Positions 9,401 to 19,337 of a DNA stretch of 64,000 nt are shown here, piece after piece. This DNA is from Sva-07 sp963752815 (GTDB lineage Bacteria; Actinomycetota; Acidimicrobiia; Acidimicrobiales; Ilumatobacteraceae): the NCBI GenBank assembly GCA_963752815.1, contig CAVVZI010000006.1:62001-126000 (forward strand), written 5' to 3'. The first letter of the stretch is position 1. Each line of letters begins with the position of its first letter. The notes beneath the pieces are model-generated. The model searched no databases, had not been told where the DNA came from, and saw nothing but the letters and a program-made list of their open reading frames with translations. A program made the position numbers and the translations under genes.

Positions 9401-11297
9401 GACGGCGACCTTCGACGCCGAGGGTGACAGCGGCTGGCAGCAGGCACCGCTCGATCCGGTCGTCGAGATCACCGCCGCCACGACCTACGTCGTGTCGTAC
9501 CTCGCACCCAACGGCGGATACGCCGCCGACGCCGGCATGTTCGGATCGGCCGGCGTCGCCCGCGGTCCGCTCCGCGCGCTGGCGGCCGGCGAGGCGACAG
9601 GCAGCGGGAACGGAGTCTTCCGTTACGGCGCCGACGGCGGGTTCCCGAACGCGTCGTGGGGCAATGCGAACTACTGGGTCGATCTCGTGTTCGACGTCCT
9701 GCCCGATGTCGTGGGCCCGATGGTCGCCAACGTCATCCCGGCCCCCGATCTGGTCGCGGTGGACCCGGAGGAGCCGATCGTCGTCCAGTTCGACGAGTCG
9801 GTCGACCCGTCGTCGCTCGAGTTCGGTCTCACCGGCCCCGACGATGCGCCCGTCGCCGGGGCCACCACCTGGAACGACGCGAAGACCGTCGCCTTCCGGC
9901 CTGACGCGGTCCTGGCTGCCGGGACCCGCTACACGGCCGCGCTGACCGCCGCCGACGTCGTCGGGAACGCGATGGTCGACCCATACGTGTGGTCGTTCAC
10001 GACCGCCGTCGCCGCCGGGCAGTATCCCGTGACGATCTGGACGACCGCCGCGGTGCCCGCCAACGCCGCCGCGGACGACCCGTCCGCGATCGAACTCGGC
10101 GTGAAGTTCGGCGTCGACATCGCAGGCGCCATCGCCGGCATCCGTTTCTACAAGGGCGTGGGGAACGTCGGTCCCCACACCGCTCGGCTGTGGACGTCGG
10201 ACGGGCAGCTGCTCGGCTCGGTCGTCGCCGGGAGCGAGAGCGCCGTCGGATGGCAGCAGGCCTGGTTCGACGCACCGATCCCGGTCGAGCCGGGCCACTG
10301 GTACGTCGCCAGCTACCACACGCCGACCGGTCGATATGCGGTGACCGGCGGAGGACTCTCCGGTGCCGTGGTCCGGCCGCCGCTGAGAGCGCCGGCGTCG
10401 GCCACGGTCGGCGGGAACGGCGTCTACCGCTACGGCGCCGGGGGCTTCCCGGACGGTTCGTATGGCGACTCGAACTACTTCGTCGACGTGCTCTTCACGG
10501 ACCTCGCGGCGCCGGTCGTCACGACCTGTCTTCCGGCAGCGGGATCGGTCGGCGTGTCGCCGACCACCAGCCTCGCCGTCACCTTCAGCGAACCGATCGC
10601 CGACGGGTCGGTCGAGGCGGAACTGCGCGACGGCGCCGGCGTCACCGTGCCGATCACCGTCGAACACGACCCCGGGTCGGCCGACGTGACGATCCGGCCG
10701 GAGGGACCGTTGGCGAGCGCCACGACCTACACGGCGAGCGTGCTGGCGGCCACCGACCTCGCCGGGAATGCGCTGAGCGCGCCGTCGTCCTGGTCGTTCA
10801 CCACGGCCGACTCGTCGCTCTCGTCGCTCTTCGGCGATGCGGTGCCGGCGACCGCAGCGGCCAACGACCCGTCGATGGTCGAGCTCGGCATGAAGTTCCA
10901 GGTGACGCAGAACGCCCAGGTCGAAGGGATCCGGTACTACCGGGGCCCCGGCAACGACGGCACTCATGTGGGTCACGTGTGGGATTCCAGCGGGACACTG
11001 CTGGCCGAGGTGACCTTCGGCGGTGAGTCCGCCACCGGCTGGCAGTACGCACCGTTGTCCCAGCCGCTCGTGCTCGTGCCGGGCGCCGTGTACGTGGTGT
11101 CGTACATCGCTCCCGTCGGGCGGTACGCGGTGTCGGGTGGCTACTTCGACGCCGGGCCGGTGTCGTCCGGGCCGATCGTCGGTCTGGCCAATGTCGCCGG
11201 GAACGGCAACGGCGTCTTCGCCTACGGCGGCGGCTTCCCCACGGGGACGTTCGGCGGCGGCAACTACTGGGTCGACGTCGTCGTCAGGGCGACGTGA
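6479..11297 (+). CDS. Tat-exported DMF-amidase-like / DUF4082 / Ig-like multidomain protein (one frameshift)
   Basis: About 1,605 residues. A twin-arginine signal (SRRRFLSGAAVGAG) is followed by a domain like the N,N-dimethylformamidase large subunit (about residues 45-530; hallmark SSGHDEYWSGGMRANVEAA and MTGNEVFWRTRWE). Next come an Ig-like domain (VSVDGGGTWHPANGTGTWSY) and four DUF4082 repeats at nt 8415-8875, 9218-9690, 10035-10497 and 10826-11285, separated by three Big_5-type Ig-like domains (ending SWTFTT or WSFTT). A one-base insertion near 8333 splits the frame; removing one A restores it. Such proteins are secreted and glycan-associated; enzymatic activity is unproven. First gene of the operon, with three phased repeats upstream. 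Confidence 0.85.
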
Positions 11298-11358
11298 TCC
11301 CTCCACCCCGGCGTGACCAGCGCCGACCATTTCGATCATCGACAGAGAGCGGGAACCG

Positions 11359-12468
11359 ATGCAGCTGAACCACCACCAGAGTCCGTCGCGCGAAGGCGGT
11401 GACGACCGCCATCGGGCGGGACCACTCGGCGTCGCCGTGATCGGCGCCGGGTACTGGGGGCCCAACCTCGCCCGCAACGCGGCGTCGCATCCGTCGACGC
11501 GCTTGGCGTACGTGTGCGATGTCGATCTCGACCGGGCGCAACGTGTCGCGTCGACGTACGCGGGAGCAGCGGCAACCGCCGACTTCCGGCAGGTCCTCGA
11601 CGATCCGTTCGTGGAGGCGGTGGCGATCGCTACCCCGCCGTCGACCCACGCCCGACTCGCGATCGCCGCGCTCCGAGCGGGCAAGCACGTGCTGGTGGAG
11701 AAGCCGTTGGCCAACTCGATCGAGGACGCCGAGGCGATGATCGCGACGGCCGAACTCCACGACCGTGTGCTGATGTGTGACCACACGTACTGCTACACGC
11801 CGGCGGTGCAGTACCTCCGGTCGATCGTGCACGCGGGCGATCTCGGCGACCTCCAGTTCGTCGACTCGGTGCGGATCAACCTCGGGCTGGTGCAGCGCGA
11901 CGTCGACGTCGTCTGGGACCTCGCCCCGCACGACCTGTCGATCCTCGACGCGGTGCTCCCGCCTGGCACCGGTGTGCGGTCGCTCTCTGCCACGGGTGCC
12001 GACCCGGTCGGTGCCGGCCAGTCGTGTGTCGCCTACCTCTCGATGGAACTCGACGGGGGAGCGATCGCCCACGTGCACGTCAATTGGTTGAGCCCGACCA
12101 AGGTGCGCCGCATGACGATCGGCGGGTCGCGCCGCACGGTGGTGTGGGACGACCTCGATCCCGTACAGCGGGTGAGCGTCTTCGACCGCGGTGTCGACGT
12201 GACCCACGACGACGGTCCCGACGCCGTCACCAATCGCAAGATCGCCTACCGCGTCGGCGACATGGTCGCCCCGGCACTCCGTGAACGCGAAGGGCTGGCG
12301 GGGGTGTTCGACGAACTCGTGGCATCGATCCGGGAACATCGACAGCCGTTGACGGATGGCCGCGCGGGGTTGCGTGTTCTGCGCATGCTCCAAGCGGCCC
12401 GGGCGAGCATCGACAGCGGCGGTCGGGCCCAGCCGATCGATGACAACGTCTCGCTGGTGTCGGCATGA
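11359..12468 (+). CDS. Gfo/Idh/MocA-family NAD(P)-dependent oxidoreductase (WbpB/WlbA-like)
   Basis: 369 residues. Rossmann motif AVIGAGYWGPN (residues 26-36), substrate-domain signature HVLVEKPLANS with catalytic-type Lys115, and the downstream DVVWDLAPHDLSILDAV segment seen in nucleotide-sugar oxidases of the WlbA/WbpB type. These oxidise the 3-OH of UDP-GlcNAc uronic acid before a DegT enzyme aminates it. That function is inferred here from the companions: DegT aminotransferase, WbpD-like acetyltransferase, and WecB and WecC homologues. The start follows GCGGGA. Its stop overlaps the next start (ATGA), so translation is probably coupled. Confidence 0.85.
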   Translation: MQLNHHQSPSREGGDDRHRAGPLGVAVIGAGYWGPNLARNAASHPSTRLAYVCDVDLDRAQRVASTYAGAAATADFRQVLDDPFVEAVAIATPPSTHARLAIAALRAGKHVLVEKPLANSIEDAEAMIATAELHDRVLMCDHTYCYTPAVQYLRSIVHAGDLGDLQFVDSVRINLGLVQRDVDVVWDLAPHDLSILDAVLPPGTGVRSLSATGADPVGAGQSCVAYLSMELDGGAIAHVHVNWLSPTKVRRMTIGGSRRTVVWDDLDPVQRVSVFDRGVDVTHDDGPDAVTNRKIAYRVGDMVAPALREREGLAGVFDELVASIREHRQPLTDGRAGLRVLRMLQAARASIDSGGRAQPIDDNVSLVSA

Positions 12469-13481
12469 GCGCCGTCGAACCGACCACGCTGCGGACCACC
12501 CCACTTGCCGGACTCGCCGGGGCCCGCATCCTGATCACCGGTGGCGCCGGCTTCATCGGTTCCACGATCGCCGACCAGGCGCTGCGGGCCGGCGTCGACT
12601 CGATCGTGCTGATCGACAATCTCGTACGCGGCCGCCACGAGAACCTCGACACGGCCTTGTCGGCCCGCGGGGTCGAGTTCCTCGTCGGCGACATTCGTGA
12701 CCGGACCCTGCTCGGCCGTGCGATGCAGGGCGTGGACGTCGTCTTCCATCAGGCGGCTTTGCGGATCACGCAGTGCGCCGACGATCCTCGAGCGGCCGTC
12801 GACGTGATGGCCACCGGGACGCTGAACGTGGTCGAGGCGGCGTGCGCGGCCGGTGTCCGCCGCGTGGTCGCCGCCTCGTCGGCCTCGGTGTACGGCATGG
12901 CGACCGAGTTCCCCACGCCCGAACAGCACCACGCCTACGACAACCGCACCCTGTACGGCGCGGCGAAGCTGTTCGACGAGGGCCTGCTGCGGAGCTACCA
13001 CGACATGTTCGGGCTCGACTACGTCGCCCTCCGCTACTTCAACGTGTACGGCCCCCGGATGGACATCCACGGGGTGTACACCGAGGTGCTGGTTCGGTGG
13101 ATGGAGCGCATCGTGCGCGGTGAGCCACTGCTCATCTTCGGCGACGGGAGCCAGACGATGGATTTCGTGTTCATCGACGACGTCGCACGGGCCAACCTGC
13201 TCGCTGCGGCAGCCCCGGTGACCGACCGGGTCTACAACGTCGCCCGTGGGGAGGAGACGAGCCTGCTGCAGCTCGCCGAAGCGCTCCAGCGAGTCATGGG
13301 CAGCGACCTGCCCATCGAGTTCGGGCCGGAGCGGTCGGTCAATCCGGTGCCCCGCCGGTTGGCCGACACCCGGGCCGCCGAACGGGATCTCGGGTTCCGG
13401 GCGGCGGTCGCGCTCGACGAAGGTCTGGCCGCACTCGTGGAGTGGTGGCGGCACGAGCGTTCGAGGGCGGCGGTGGCATGA
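12465..13481 (+). CDS. NAD-dependent epimerase/dehydratase (extended SDR)
   Basis: 338 residues, extended short-chain dehydrogenase fold. NAD motif GGAGFIG (26-32), SSASVYG with the catalytic Ser, and YGAAK with Tyr164/Lys168. The sugar-binding part includes RYFNVYGPRMD and GDGSQTMDFVFIDDVA. This matches nucleotide-sugar 4-epimerases and 4,6-dehydratase relatives. The missing Thr-Asp-Glu dehydratase triad makes epimerase more likely. Intact, and coupled by four-base overlaps to the oxidoreductase before it and the aminotransferase after it. Confidence 0.85.
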   Translation: MSAVEPTTLRTTPLAGLAGARILITGGAGFIGSTIADQALRAGVDSIVLIDNLVRGRHENLDTALSARGVEFLVGDIRDRTLLGRAMQGVDVVFHQAALRITQCADDPRAAVDVMATGTLNVVEAACAAGVRRVVAASSASVYGMATEFPTPEQHHAYDNRTLYGAAKLFDEGLLRSYHDMFGLDYVALRYFNVYGPRMDIHGVYTEVLVRWMERIVRGEPLLIFGDGSQTMDFVFIDDVARANLLAAAAPVTDRVYNVARGEETSLLQLAEALQRVMGSDLPIEFGPERSVNPVPRRLADTRAAERDLGFRAAVALDEGLAALVEWWRHERSRAAVA

Positions 13482-14696
13482 CGCTGATCGAGAGTCCCTC
13501 GTCGATCGGTTCAGCTTCGATCGGCTCGGCTTCGATCGGTTCCGCCTCGATCGACGTGGAGGAGATCGGAACGGCACCGATCCCGATCATGCGTCCGGTG
13601 CTCGGTGACGCCGAGGTGAGCGCCGTGACCGAGGTGTTGCGCAGCGGATGGGTCGCCCAAGGCCCGCGCGTGGCGGCGTTCGAGTCCGCGTTCGCCGCGA
13701 GCGTGCGCGCCGCCGAGGGCGTTGCTGTTTCGAGTTGCACGACCGGGCTGCACCTGGCGCTCGTGCTCGCCGGAGTCGGGCCGGGTGACGAGGTCGTGGT
13801 TCCGTCACTGTCGTTCATCGCCACCACCAATGCGGTGGTGTACACGGGCGCCACCCCGGTCTTCGCCGACGTCGACCTCGCGACCGGCAACGTGACGGCC
13901 GCCTCCATCGGCGAAGTGATCACCGATCGGACTGCGTGCCGTGGTCGTCGTCGACCAGGCCGGCGTCCCGGCCGACATCGAGCCGATCCGTCGACTCTGT
14001 CGCTCGCTCGACCTCGCCGTCGTCGAGGACGCGGCGTGCGCCATCGGCTCGACTCATGAAGGCGCGCCCGTCGGTGCCGGCGGGACCGCGGTGTTCTCGT
14101 TCCACCCCCGCAAGATCCTCACGACGGGTGAGGGCGGCATGATCACCCTCGACGATCCGGACCAGGCTCGCCGGGCGCGACGCCTCCGCGAGCACGGCAT
14201 GAGTCAGAGCGCGGCCGATCGGCACGGGAGCGGCGGCCTGGCCTTCGAGGAGTACGGCGAGACGGGCTTCAACTATCGGATGACCGATCTCCAGGCGGCG
14301 ATCGGGCTGGTGCAGTTGACGCGGCTCGGTGAGATCGTGAGCCGCCGGCGCGAGCTGGCGAGGGCCTATCAGGACCGTCTGGCGACGGTTCCGGGCCTGA
14401 CCTGCGTCGACGATCCGGCGTGGGGGACGACGAACTACCAGTCCTTCTGGATCCGGCTCGACAGCGGGTTCGGGGTCGCCCGCAACGACGTCATGGCCGC
14501 CTTGGCCCGCGTCGGTATCGCCAGTCGGCGCGGCATCATGGCCACCCATCTGGAGCCGGCCGGTGAGCGCTTCGTGCGCGGACGGCTGCCGGTGACCGAG
14601 CGAATCACGTCGACGACGCCATCCTGCCGCTCTTCCACGAGATGACATACGACGACGTCGACCGCGTGCGCGGCCATCCGGGAATGCCGACCGTGA
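13478..14696 (+). CDS. DegT/DnrJ/EryC1/StrS-family sugar aminotransferase (frameshifted)
   Basis: PLP-dependent aminotransferase of nucleotide sugars, about 400 residues. Key parts: GWVAQGPRVAAFE, SSCTTGLHLALVLAGVGPG, VVVPSLSFIATTNAVVYTGA, VVEDAACAIGSTHEG, and HPRKILTTGEGGMI with the Schiff-base Lys, then FNYRMTDLQAAIGLVQL. Frames change near 13935, 14603 and 14665, after which HVDDAILPLFHEMTYDDVDRV and AAIRECRP complete the protein. An unusual N-terminal tail carries three SIGSA repeats. Within the operon it would supply the 3-amino (or 4-amino) sugar that the acyltransferases modify. Confidence 0.85.
13502..13546 (+). repeat. 15-bp tandem repeat (x3) coding SIGSA
   Basis: Three 15-base units beginning TCGATCGGTTCAGCT, then a partial fourth (TCGATCG). 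It lies in frame at the start of the aminotransferase, so unit gain or loss changes only the length of a Ser/Gly/Ala tail. Confidence 0.8.
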
Positions 14697-15376
14697 CCGC
14701 CGTCCGTCGGTTGGTGCTCGTGGGCGCGGGAGGCTTCGCGGGAGACGACCGAACTCGTTCGGCGCTCAATCGTGTCGATCCCACCTTCGACCTCGTCGGG
14801 TACCTCGACGACGACCCGGCGCTGGCCGGACAGGTTCGTACCGGCCTGCCCGTCGTCGGCCCGCTCGAGTGGATCCACGATCACCCCGACGTCGCGGGTG
14901 ACGGTGTGCATCGGGAGCCCGGCGGCACCGGCGAGCCCGACGTCGCGTCGTGGCTCGCCTCGGGCTCGATCCCTCCCGGTTCGCCACGCTCGTGCATCCC
15001 CGCGCCGACCTCGGCACAACGGTCGAGGTGGGCGCCGGGTCGGTCATCCATGCCGGCTGTGTCATCACCGCCGACGTGCGGCTCGGGCGTCACGTCGAGA
15101 TGATGCCGGGCACGGTGCTGACGCATGACGACGTCGTCAGCGACGGAGCCACGTTCGGCGCCGGGGTGCGCGTCGCCGGAGGCGTCGACATCGGCGCCGA
15201 CGCCTACCTCGGCTCGGGCGCTGCATTCGTGAGCGGGTCGTCATCGGTGTGGGCTCGGTCGTCGGGATGGGCGCGGTCGTGCTGGCGACGTTCCGCCGGG
15301 GGAGATCTGGGCCGGGAACCCCGCCCGCTTCATCCGGTCGGCGCAGCCGCGCACCCCGATCGGAGCGGTCGGGTGA
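14684..15376 (+). CDS. NeuD/PglD-like sugar O/N-acyltransferase (frameshifted)
   Basis: Nucleotide-binding start RRLVLVGAGGFA and VGYLDDDPALAGQ, then left-handed beta-helix hexapeptides (TTVEVGAGSVIHAGCVIT, RLGRHVEMMPGTVLTHDD, GGVDIGADAYLGSGAAF, VIGVGSVVGMGAVVL) and the family ending EIWAGNPARFIR-like. At least four frame changes occur between 14735 and 15300. The fold acetylates amino or hydroxyl groups of UDP-sugars using acetyl-CoA. The start ATG overlaps the end of the aminotransferase gene, the usual pairing for amino-sugar acetylation. The stop (15374-15376) overlaps a GTG start of the next gene. Confidence 0.75.
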
Positions 15377-16500
15377 GGATCATCGTCTACCCCCACGACC
15401 TGGCGGTCGGCGGGAGCCAGATCAACGTGATCGACCTGGCCGCCGCAGTGCGCGATCTGGGTCACGACGTGTTCGTCTACGGCATTCCGGGCCCGCTCGC
15501 CGGACACATCGCCGATCGCGGCCTGCCGTTCATCGCCGCGCCGGCGATGCAGTACCGGCCGGCCTCGCAACGAATCGTGCATCTGCAGGCCACTGTCGCG
15601 TCGCGAGCGCATCGACGTGATCCACGGCTACGAGTGGCCGCCGTGCCTCGACGCCTATTTCGGCGCCTACCTGATCGGTCGCGTCGGGCTCACGTGCACG
15701 GTCCTGTCGATGGCCGTGTCGCCTCTCGTGCCCCGGTCGGTCCCGCTGCTGATGGGGACCGAGGATCTTGCCGACAGTGCACGGCACGCCGGTCATCGGT
15801 CGGTGTCCGTCCTGGAGCCACCGATCGACGTGGACGTGGATCACCCCGGGATCGACGGCTCGGCCGTGCGGGCATCGCTCGGTCTCGGTGCGGACGAGCA
15901 GCTCGTCGTGACGGTCTCGCGTCTGGCGGTCGACCTGAAACTCGACGCGCTCGAACGGGCCATCGCCGCGGTGGCAGCGATCGTGGGCTCGCTGGCCGGT
16001 CCGTCTGTCTGATCGTCGCGGTGGAGAGGCGAGCGAGATCGCGGTCGAGGCCGCCGATGTGGACGCCCGTGCGGCCGCCAGGTCTCCATTCGCGGGGACA
16101 GCTCGACCCCGCGCCTAGGACGTGGTGGCCGACGTGGTCGTCGGCATGGGGAGCTCCGCCCTCGGCGACGGCGATCGGACGCCGGGTCGTTGTCGAGGCG
16201 AGCATGGGGTCTCGCTGGCGTGCGAACCGTTGATGTTCGACAATGTTCCTCCGTCACGGGATCTGGGGCATCGGTGACGAGGTACGATCGACCGTGTCGC
16301 CGACCTCGATCCGTTCCTCGACGATTCTGCATCGCGCCGAACGGGCGAATTCGGTCGTCGATCGGTCGTCGATCGCTTCGGTCGCGTGACGCCGTACTGC
16401 GGCTCCAGGCGGACGGACGCCGACCTCCTCGCCGAGCAACTCGCCGCGTTCGCCCGCTGGATGCGGGCGACGAGGCCGGCAGGGAGCCGCTGCTGCTGCG
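15373..16500 (+). CDS. GT4-type glycosyltransferase (heavily frameshifted; end uncertain)
   Basis: Starts GTG in VRIIVYPHDLAVGGSQINVI, the GGSQ loop of GT-B family 4 enzymes, followed by VRDLGHDVFVYGIPGPLAGHI. A second frame from 15617 gives HGYEWPPCLDAYFGAYLIG, the LEPPIDVDVDHPG segment and LVVTVSRLAVDLKLDALERA, the start of the nucleotide-binding domain. Fragments such as VVVGMGSSAL and GEHGFSLACEPLMFD follow in other frames, matching the C-terminal donor-binding region. The 3' end dissolves near 16.5 kb. Presumed to add one sugar of the repeat unit; donor and acceptor cannot be told. Confidence 0.65.
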
Positions 16501-17632
16501 CTGCAACGACCCCGGTGTCAATGATGTTGGGCGCGTCAAAATGAAGCCGAGGCTGATGTATGACGCATCCGCGACCGATCGAGGTCGGATCGCCTTCCGA
16601 CCTGGTGGGAAACGCTAACGAAGCGGGCGCCAGAAGGTCGAGCGTGGGTTCGCGCTGGTCTATCCGGTACGGCCTTCATCGGCGGCGCCGACGTAGTGGT
16701 GTTCAGCTACCAGTTCGGGGCAGATCGCGAGGCGATGGACTGCGTGGGTGTGGGCGAATGAAATGATGCGTGATCGAGGCGATCCTGCGCGGTCGTATCG
16801 GGCCCGGCGACGAGGTCCTTCGGCGACACGTTCATCGCGAACGGCCTGGTGCTGTGCACCGAGCCGCGCGCCCGGTGCCGTTGATCGCGACGATGAAGTA
16901 CCTCCTGATCGACCTGATTCGATCGGCGCCTCACTGATTGCACCAAGGGCTGGTCATCGGCGCGGATCTGTACGGAACAGCGGCGCGCGCTTTCGACAAG
17001 ATCGGCGGCGCCGTCGGTGAGCGACGCCGCGAACGATCGAGGACGCTGTCAGTCGCAGGGCGCTCGGCGCGATGCCGACGATCGGCGCCGACGTCATGCC
17101 TGCTGTGACGTCGACCGGGCAAGAACCTGGGGGCGTATGCGAATGCGGGCGCAGTGCTGATGCTGTACGTGGTGCTGCTGCTGTATCGCGATCGCGACGA
17201 ATGGCGGCATGGCGGAGCAACGAGCACGCTGCTGGTATGTACTCCGTCTCGACGTACTCAAGGCGGTCGTCCTGGCGGGCCAAGTCGCGACCTCGACGTG
17301 GAACGTGGCGCGGCGTGGCGCGCGGATCGATATGATGAACTCCTCGCGGGCACCGGCGGCTTCGTCGACGTGTACGTGGAACGGAACTATCTACGTCGGC
17401 ACCTGTACGTCGTCGTCGTGGACCGTGACCGGCGACGGCGACCTTCGCGAAGGGCGGAGTCGTACATGGTATCGACCGACCCTGCACCGATCGACGAACG
17501 CCGTGGACGAATGGCTCGGCGAGTCGTCCGGCGACTTTCCGGTCCGGAAGCTGCGAGCCGGTCGATGATGATCTGCCGACGGAACCCCACCACGGCGAAC
17601 GACCAGGCGCGGTCGTTGACCTGCTCGTCCAG
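16501..17632 (+). other. 1.1 kb inside the glycan operon with no coherent frame
   Basis: No frame stays open with protein-like sequence for more than a few dozen codons, although spacing between operon neighbours implies at least one gene. Short plausible pieces appear in changing plus-strand frames, for example DVVVFSYQFGADREAMD, FIANGLVLCTEP, ATMKYLLIDLIRSAPH, NLGAYANAGAVLMLYVVLLL and ELLAGTGGFVDVYVERNYL. I cannot assign a family. No terminal inverted repeats or transposase motifs were seen. Best reading: one gene (or two) ruined by dense indels; a missing polymerase or glycosyltransferase may be hidden here. Confidence 0.5.
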
Positions 17633-17635
17633 GTG

Positions 17636-18230
17636 ATGCACGGCACCGTGCTGCGGAACGATCTCGCGGTCGTCGACGAGCCGGTCGCTGACGTCTTCGT
17701 CCATCCGGACGGTCGCTGCGAGAGCGACACCGTCGGGTCGGGGACCAGGGTCTGGGCGTTCGCCCACGTGTTGTCGGGTGCCGCCATCGGCCGCGACTGC
17801 AACATCTGCGACCACGCCTTCGTCGAAGGCGCCGCCGTGATCGGCGATCGGGTGACGGTCAAGAACGGCGTGCTGATCTGGGATGGGGTCACCATCGGCG
17901 ACGACGTCGTTCATCGGCCCCGGCGTGGTGTTCACCAACGATCTGACGCCGTGGGCCCACGTCAAGAAGTCGGGCGATGGCCTCACTCCGACGGTGGTCC
18001 GGACCGGCGCGACGATCGGCGCCAATTCGACGATCGTGTGCGGCATCACCATCGGCCGGCACGCCTTCGTGGCGGCCGGATCGGTCGTGACCCGCGACGT
18101 CGTCGATCACGCCATGGTGCGGGGCAACCCGGCCCGGCAATCGGGATGGGTTTGTACATGCGGGATCGGGCTCGACGAACGACTTGCCTGCTCGTGCGGG
18201 ACGCGTACCGCTTACTGGACGGTCGATTGA
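17636..18230 (+). CDS. WbpD/WlbB-like UDP-3-amino-sugar N-acetyltransferase (one frameshift)
   Basis: About 197 residues of left-handed beta-helix: VGSGTRVWAFAHVLSGAAIG, NICDHAFVEGAAVIG, VKNGVLIWDGVTIGDDV, then in the next frame FIGPGVVFTNDLTPWAH, VVRTGATIGANSTIVCGITI and VAAGSVVTRDVVDHAMVRGN. A Cys-rich ending (CTCG...CSCG) follows. One extra base near 17913 causes the shift; deleting it gives the family-typical GDDVFIGPGVVFTNDLTP. WbpD/WlbB acetylate UDP-GlcNAc(3N)A. Here the partner oxidoreductase, aminotransferase, dehydrogenase and epimerase are all present in the locus. Confidence 0.85.
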
Positions 18231-18257
18231 CCGACCTGATCCGAGAGGAGACAGCCA

Positions 18258-19337
18258 ATGTCCGACACGATGAAAGAGCGGCGAACGCCCGCGTACGGCG
18301 ACCAGGCCGCGTTGACGAGTTTCGCCGACGAGGTGCTGCCGTCGTTGCAACTCGACGACGGACTGTTCTGCTTCGATCGGACCTGGGCCGATCCGACGCT
18401 GCGCGGCTCGTCGGTGCGCTATTCGATCATGGTGCTCCTCGGCCTGACCCGACGGGCGTCGCAGGGCGGCGTGGTCAGCACCGACATCGAGGCGCTGCAC
18501 CGCCGGATCCACCGGGAAGGCACTCACCTCGGCGTCGGCGACCTCGGTCTGTTGCTGTGGGCCGACACCCGGCTCGGCGATCCTGTGGCGTCGCAGACGC
18601 TGGCGCTGCTCGAACGGCGCGCGCTGGCACCCGGTGCCCTCGACGATCTCGTGGGCATGGAGATCGGGTGGCTGACTTGCGGCGCCGTGGCTGGTCACGC
18701 AGTGGGGCTGCGAGCGGGTGCCCTCGTCGTGAGGGCGATCGACGAACTGCAGAGGCGGTCGACATCGACACCCCTGTTCCGTCACACCGGTGCCCACAAC
18801 CGACGCGCCGCGTTGCCGAACTTCGCCACCCAGGTCTACGCACTGCTCGCGCTGACCGAGTTGGCGCGGCACGACCTCGACAGCACGGCGCTCGCACGTG
18901 CGGTTCGCCTGGCCGACCGGCTCGTCGAGTTGCAACGACCGGACGGAGGCTGGCCGTGGCTGTTCAACGCCGACCGCGGTGCGGTCGTCGAACCGTACGA
19001 GATCTACTCGGTGCACCAGGATGCGATGGCGCCGATGGCGTTCTTCGCTCTCGACGAGGTGCTCGGTGAGGAGCGGTACCGGCCGGCGGTGCTCGAGGGC
19101 CTGCGATGGTGTTTCGGCCACAACGAGCTGTCGTTCAACTTCTACGACGCGCAGATCGGATTCGCCCATCGTTCGATCCGCCGGCGGCGAGCCTCTGCCC
19201 GAATCGATCTCTGGGCCAACGCCGCCCTCGGGTCGACGCGCAGCCGGTTGCCGAGGCTGGACGTCGGTGGCCGGCAGATCAATCCGACGTGCCGGCCCTA
19301 CCACCTCGGCTGGATCCTCGAGGCCTGGTCGCGATGA
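18258..19337 (+). CDS. Alpha/alpha-toroid protein of glycan locus, function unknown
   Basis: 359 residues, intact, no signal peptide or membrane segment seen. Helix-rich with a repeated pattern resembling alpha/alpha-barrel folds (terpenoid cyclases, six-hairpin glycosidases). LVELQRPDGGWPWLFNADRG resembles the QW-type turn, with SVHQDAMAPMAFFAL, FATQVYALLALTELA and CRPYHLGWILEAWS. Catalytic residues could not be assigned. It is coupled by ATGA overlap to the WecG-type gene. Such proteins may act as lyases, hydrolases or modifying enzymes on glycan intermediates; that is inference only. Confidence 0.7.
   Translation: MSDTMKERRTPAYGDQAALTSFADEVLPSLQLDDGLFCFDRTWADPTLRGSSVRYSIMVLLGLTRRASQGGVVSTDIEALHRRIHREGTHLGVGDLGLLLWADTRLGDPVASQTLALLERRALAPGALDDLVGMEIGWLTCGAVAGHAVGLRAGALVVRAIDELQRRSTSTPLFRHTGAHNRRAALPNFATQVYALLALTELARHDLDSTALARAVRLADRLVELQRPDGGWPWLFNADRGAVVEPYEIYSVHQDAMAPMAFFALDEVLGEERYRPAVLEGLRWCFGHNELSFNFYDAQIGFAHRSIRRRRASARIDLWANAALGSTRSRLPRLDVGGRQINPTCRPYHLGWILEAWSR

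Noticed and set aside
8316..11786. Minus-strand open frame of 1,156 codons opposite the DUF4082 gene
   Set aside because: It is Arg/Gly/Asp-rich without domains, and the plus strand has clear repeated domains. High GC third positions create such antisense frames.
16501..17632. Degraded insertion sequence in the glycan operon
   Set aside because: No terminal inverted repeats, target duplication or transposase DDE/HUH motifs could be seen in any frame.
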